Assembly: GCA_021812735.1 (NCBI GenBank)
Contig: JAKAMV010000176.1
Coordinates: 1-13,345 of the forward strand
Direction of reading: 5' to 3'
Origin: Chloroflexota bacterium
Lineage (GTDB): Bacteria; Chloroflexota; Limnocylindria; Limnocylindrales; CSP1-4
Length of the DNA stretch: 13,345 nucleotides
A model generated the notes under the pieces. That model ran no database searches. It had not been told where the DNA came from and saw only the letters and a list, made by a program, of their open reading frames with translations. Every line of letters starts with the position of its first letter. The stretch's first letter is position 1. Made by a program: the position numbers and the translations under genes. Of this stretch, positions 11,930 through 13,345 are shown in pieces.

Positions 11930-12424
11930 ATGCCCGACGCTCGAACCCTCGCCCACGACCAAGCCGTCGCCGGCATCATGCGCCGCGAGGGCTGCCGCCT
12001 CGAGGCCTACGCCGACCCGGTGAAGGGCTGGGCGGTGCCGACCATCGGCTACGGCTCGACCGGGCCCGGCATCGTCCGCGGCACCGTCTGGACCGAGGAG
12101 CAGGCCCGGGCGGACCTCGAGCACCGCCTCGCGCCGATCCTCGACTGGGCGTTCGCCCTCCGGCAGCCGCCGCTCCCGCCCGGGTGCGTCGCCGCGCTCG
12201 CCTCGCTGGCGTGGAACGTCGGCGTCGAGCACCTCGAGACCGGGGGCCCTCACGGCGACGAGTCGCACCTCGTCAAGCTGGTCCGGGCCGGCCAGCTCGC
12301 GCAGGCCGCCGATGCCTTCCTGGTCTGGGACCACGTCGGCGGCGAGGTCGTCCCGGGGCTGCTGACCCGCCGGCACGAGGAGCGGGCCGAGTTCCTCGCC
12401 GGGCTGAAGGCGGTGGCGGCGTGA
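11930..12424 (+). CDS. Endolysin: phage lysozyme, GH24 family
   Basis: This 164-residue muramidase would cut the glycan strands of peptidoglycan to release particles. The active-site region is clear: E20 in MRREGCRLEAYADPVKGW, D29, and T38 in PTIGYGSTGPG, the E-D-T triad of T4/P22-type lysozymes with a slightly longer D-to-T spacing than in T4. A helical C-terminal lobe contains ALASLAWNVGVEHL and ends GLLTRRHEERAEFLAG, matching the family's usual GLxxRRxxE ending. There is no signal peptide or N-terminal anchor, so it needs a holin for access. The start at 11930 has an excellent GAGGAG (11919-11924) that includes the end of the previous stop. It overlaps the next gene (GTGA). Confidence 0.9.
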   Translation: MPDARTLAHDQAVAGIMRREGCRLEAYADPVKGWAVPTIGYGSTGPGIVRGTVWTEEQARADLEHRLAPILDWAFALRQPPLPPGCVAALASLAWNVGVEHLETGGPHGDESHLVKLVRAGQLAQAADAFLVWDHVGGEVVPGLLTRRHEERAEFLAGLKAVAA

Positions 12425-12690
12425 GCCCGCGAGCCGTCGCAGCTGCCGACACGTTCCGCCGCTGGTGGCCGGTGCTGTTCGCGCTCGGCCTCGGCCTCGT
12501 CGGGTACGGCACGCTCCGCCAGCGCGTGGCCGACGCCGAGACGACCAGCGCCCGAATCGAGGCGCGCCAGGCCACCGACGAGACCCGCCAGCTCGCCGAC
12601 CACGACCTCGCGCAGCGCGTCGACGAGGACATCAAGGGCCTCAACCACCGATTCGACGACCTGCTCTCGCGGCTCCCGCCGCCCAAGTGA
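12421..12690 (+). CDS. Single-span coiled-coil lysis protein, possible inner spanin
   Basis: This 89-residue protein is read from GTG 12421, overlapping the lysozyme stop by three bases; an upstream ATG at 12184 in the same frame only adds Arg-rich shadow. Residues ~14-32 (RWWPVLFALGLGLVGYG) form one transmembrane segment. Residues ~33-85 are charged and heptad-like (LRQRVADAETTSARIEARQA, then RVDEDIKGLNHRFDDLLSRL), probably coiled coil. This layout and place resemble Rz-type inner spanins, which bridge the periplasm and fuse the membranes in the last lysis step. No partner outer-membrane lipoprotein is embedded in it in another frame that I can support. A holin-associated protein is the alternative. 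Confidence 0.55.
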   Translation: MSPRAVAAADTFRRWWPVLFALGLGLVGYGTLRQRVADAETTSARIEARQATDETRQLADHDLAQRVDEDIKGLNHRFDDLLSRLPPPK

Positions 12691-12701
12691 CCGACCCACC
12701 C

Positions 12702-12717
12702 GGCCGCCAGCGCGGCC
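12702..12717 (+). promoter_or_regulatory. Small hairpin before the holin gene
   Basis: GGCCGC (12702-12707) and GCGGCC (12712-12717) form a perfect 6-bp stem with a CAGC loop in the 44-base gap before 12735. The Shine-Dalgarno GAAGGAG (12721-12727) lies just after it and stays unpaired. It has no T-run, so a terminator is unlikely. Confidence 0.3.
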
Positions 12718-12734
12718 ACCGAAGGAGAAACCCG

Positions 12735-13345
12735 ATGCGCAAGACGATGCTGTTCACCCTCGCCCTCGCCGCCGCCCTGGCGCTCGCGCCGCCCGCGCAC
12801 GCCTCGCCGCTGGCGACCGGCGTCCTCGTCGACGAGCTCGCGCTGACCGCCTCCCACGACGCCGTCGAGGCCGCGCCCTCGCTCGGCTCGCTCGCCCCCG
12901 ACCTCGAGCTCGCCGCCCACGCGCCCCGGGTGCTGACCGCCGGTCCGTCGCTCCAGCTGCCGGTCCTCGCCGCGGTGTCCCCGGTGCTCGCCGGCTTCGT
13001 CTCGATGGTCGAGACCGCCGCCCTCCAGGAGGCCGCGAACCCCGTCGTGTGGGGCGCGGTCCTCGTGCTGGTCGTGCTGCTCATCGCCCGGAAGAAGAAG
13101 GCCTATGCCGACGCCATCGTCGACGCCGCGAAGAAGGCCTACAACGCGACCGAGACGCTCAAGCTCCAGGGCAAGCTCGGCCAGTACGAGGACAAGGCCC
13201 GGAGGGCGCTCGCGTTCTTCAACGCGGAGATGGCGAAGAAGAACCTCACCGTGACCGACGCCGCGGTCGACGCCGCGAAGGCCATCTGGTCCGACCTCCA
13301 CAACGGGGCGATCGCGACCGGGACCCACCGGCCGTCGCCGTCGAA
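12735..13345 (+). CDS. Holin candidate, LL-H type, with an added signal peptide and ectodomain (partial)
   Basis: The frame is open from ATG 12735 to the window end (203 residues visible) with a strong GAAGGAG seven bases upstream. It starts with a Sec signal (RK, hydrophobic 5-18, A-H-A before S24). An Ala/Leu/Pro-rich region follows (~24-100), then a transmembrane segment (~103-118, VVWGAVLVLVVLLIA) followed by RKKK. The C-terminal helical domain contains AYADAIVDAAKKAY, QGKLGQYEDKARRALAF and KKNLTVTDAAVDAAKAI. This last part has the pattern of LL-H family phage holins: paired helices with a G..K...A core and an (L/I)T-D...(V/I)...A end. Those holins are usually ~100-150 residues with the membrane segment at the N-terminus; here ~100 residues precede it. 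Position after lysozyme supports a membrane lysis role. The 3' end is outside the window. Confidence 0.6.
   Translation, partial: MRKTMLFTLALAAALALAPPAHASPLATGVLVDELALTASHDAVEAAPSLGSLAPDLELAAHAPRVLTAGPSLQLPVLAAVSPVLAGFVSMVETAALQEAANPVVWGAVLVLVVLLIARKKKAYADAIVDAAKKAYNATETLKLQGKLGQYEDKARRALAFFNAEMAKKNLTVTDAAVDAAKAIWSDLHNGAIATGTHRPSPS

Noticed and set aside
12273..13328. Minus-strand frame of 351 codons opposite the lysis genes
   Set aside because: Shadow of lysozyme, coiled-coil protein and holin candidate; Arg/Glu/Gly-rich without motifs.
1..13345. Extracellular contractile injection system (Photorhabdus cassette/antifeeding type) instead of a phage tail
   Set aside because: A frameshifted chaperone, a tape measure and a lysozyme/holin set fit a phage or tailocin; no AAA+ ATPase or toxin payload gene is seen. 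The lack of capsid genes in view leaves phage versus tailocin open.
1..13345. tRNA, rRNA, IS elements or attachment sites
   Set aside because: I saw no cloverleaf, transposase or flanking direct repeat that would support any of these.

Overview
This window is a high-GC (by eye roughly 70% G+C, with a strong G/C bias at third codon positions) tail, baseplate, fibre and lysis module of a contractile-tailed phage or phage-derived particle. Almost everything reads on the + strand in short, tightly packed genes whose stop and start codons overlap (ATGA or GTGA) or lie a few bases apart. No capsid, packaging, integrase or repressor gene is visible, so the sequence cannot tell a complete phage or prophage from a tailocin. 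The host is not certain. The high GC and the style of a secreted minus-strand protein (10193-10558) recall Myxococcota/deltaproteobacteria, which is an inference from memory of those protein families.

Layout. 1-115 is the C-terminal end of a probable tail sheath protein, followed by the tail tube protein (157-618), a tail assembly chaperone with a probable -1 programmed frameshift (654-971, extended to 1129), and a short tape measure protein (1133-2719). Next are two baseplate or hub-type proteins (2716-3285, 3287-3937) and the spike (3934-4395). Two fibre or adhesin-like genes (4398-5996, 5997-6776) then interrupt the usual spike-to-wedge order. They are followed by the gp25-like wedge protein (6776-7240), baseplate J (7244-8398), a distal tail protein (8398-9093), a 38-residue coupled ORF (9090-9206) and a glycine-rich repeat fibre (9210-10196).

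From 10193 to 11118 two genes lie on the opposite strand, in DNA of lower GC. They encode a probable secreted protein or lipoprotein and a zinc-ribbon, single-span membrane protein. The position and strand are those of a moron (an accessory cargo gene pair). The + strand resumes with a signal-peptide-bearing fibre-domain protein (11202-11675). Its reading frame appears to continue past a stop codon and through a second frameshift into 11676-11920, so it is either a broken gene or a recoded one. Lysis genes close the window: a GH24 lysozyme (11930-12424), a one-span coiled-coil protein that may be an inner spanin (12421-12690), and an LL-H-type holin candidate with an added N-terminal signal peptide and ectodomain (12735 to beyond the end).

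How it works together: sheath and tube form the contractile shaft, the chaperones and tape measure set tube assembly and length, hub, spike, wedge and J build the baseplate, and the fibre-like genes supply receptor binding. Lysozyme, holin and the possible spanin release the particles. The least ordinary points are the chaperone frameshift signal with its hairpin, hairpins on both sides of the tube gene, Sec signal peptides on two fibre-like proteins inside a tail operon, the minus-strand cassette, and the interrupted 11202-11920 gene.
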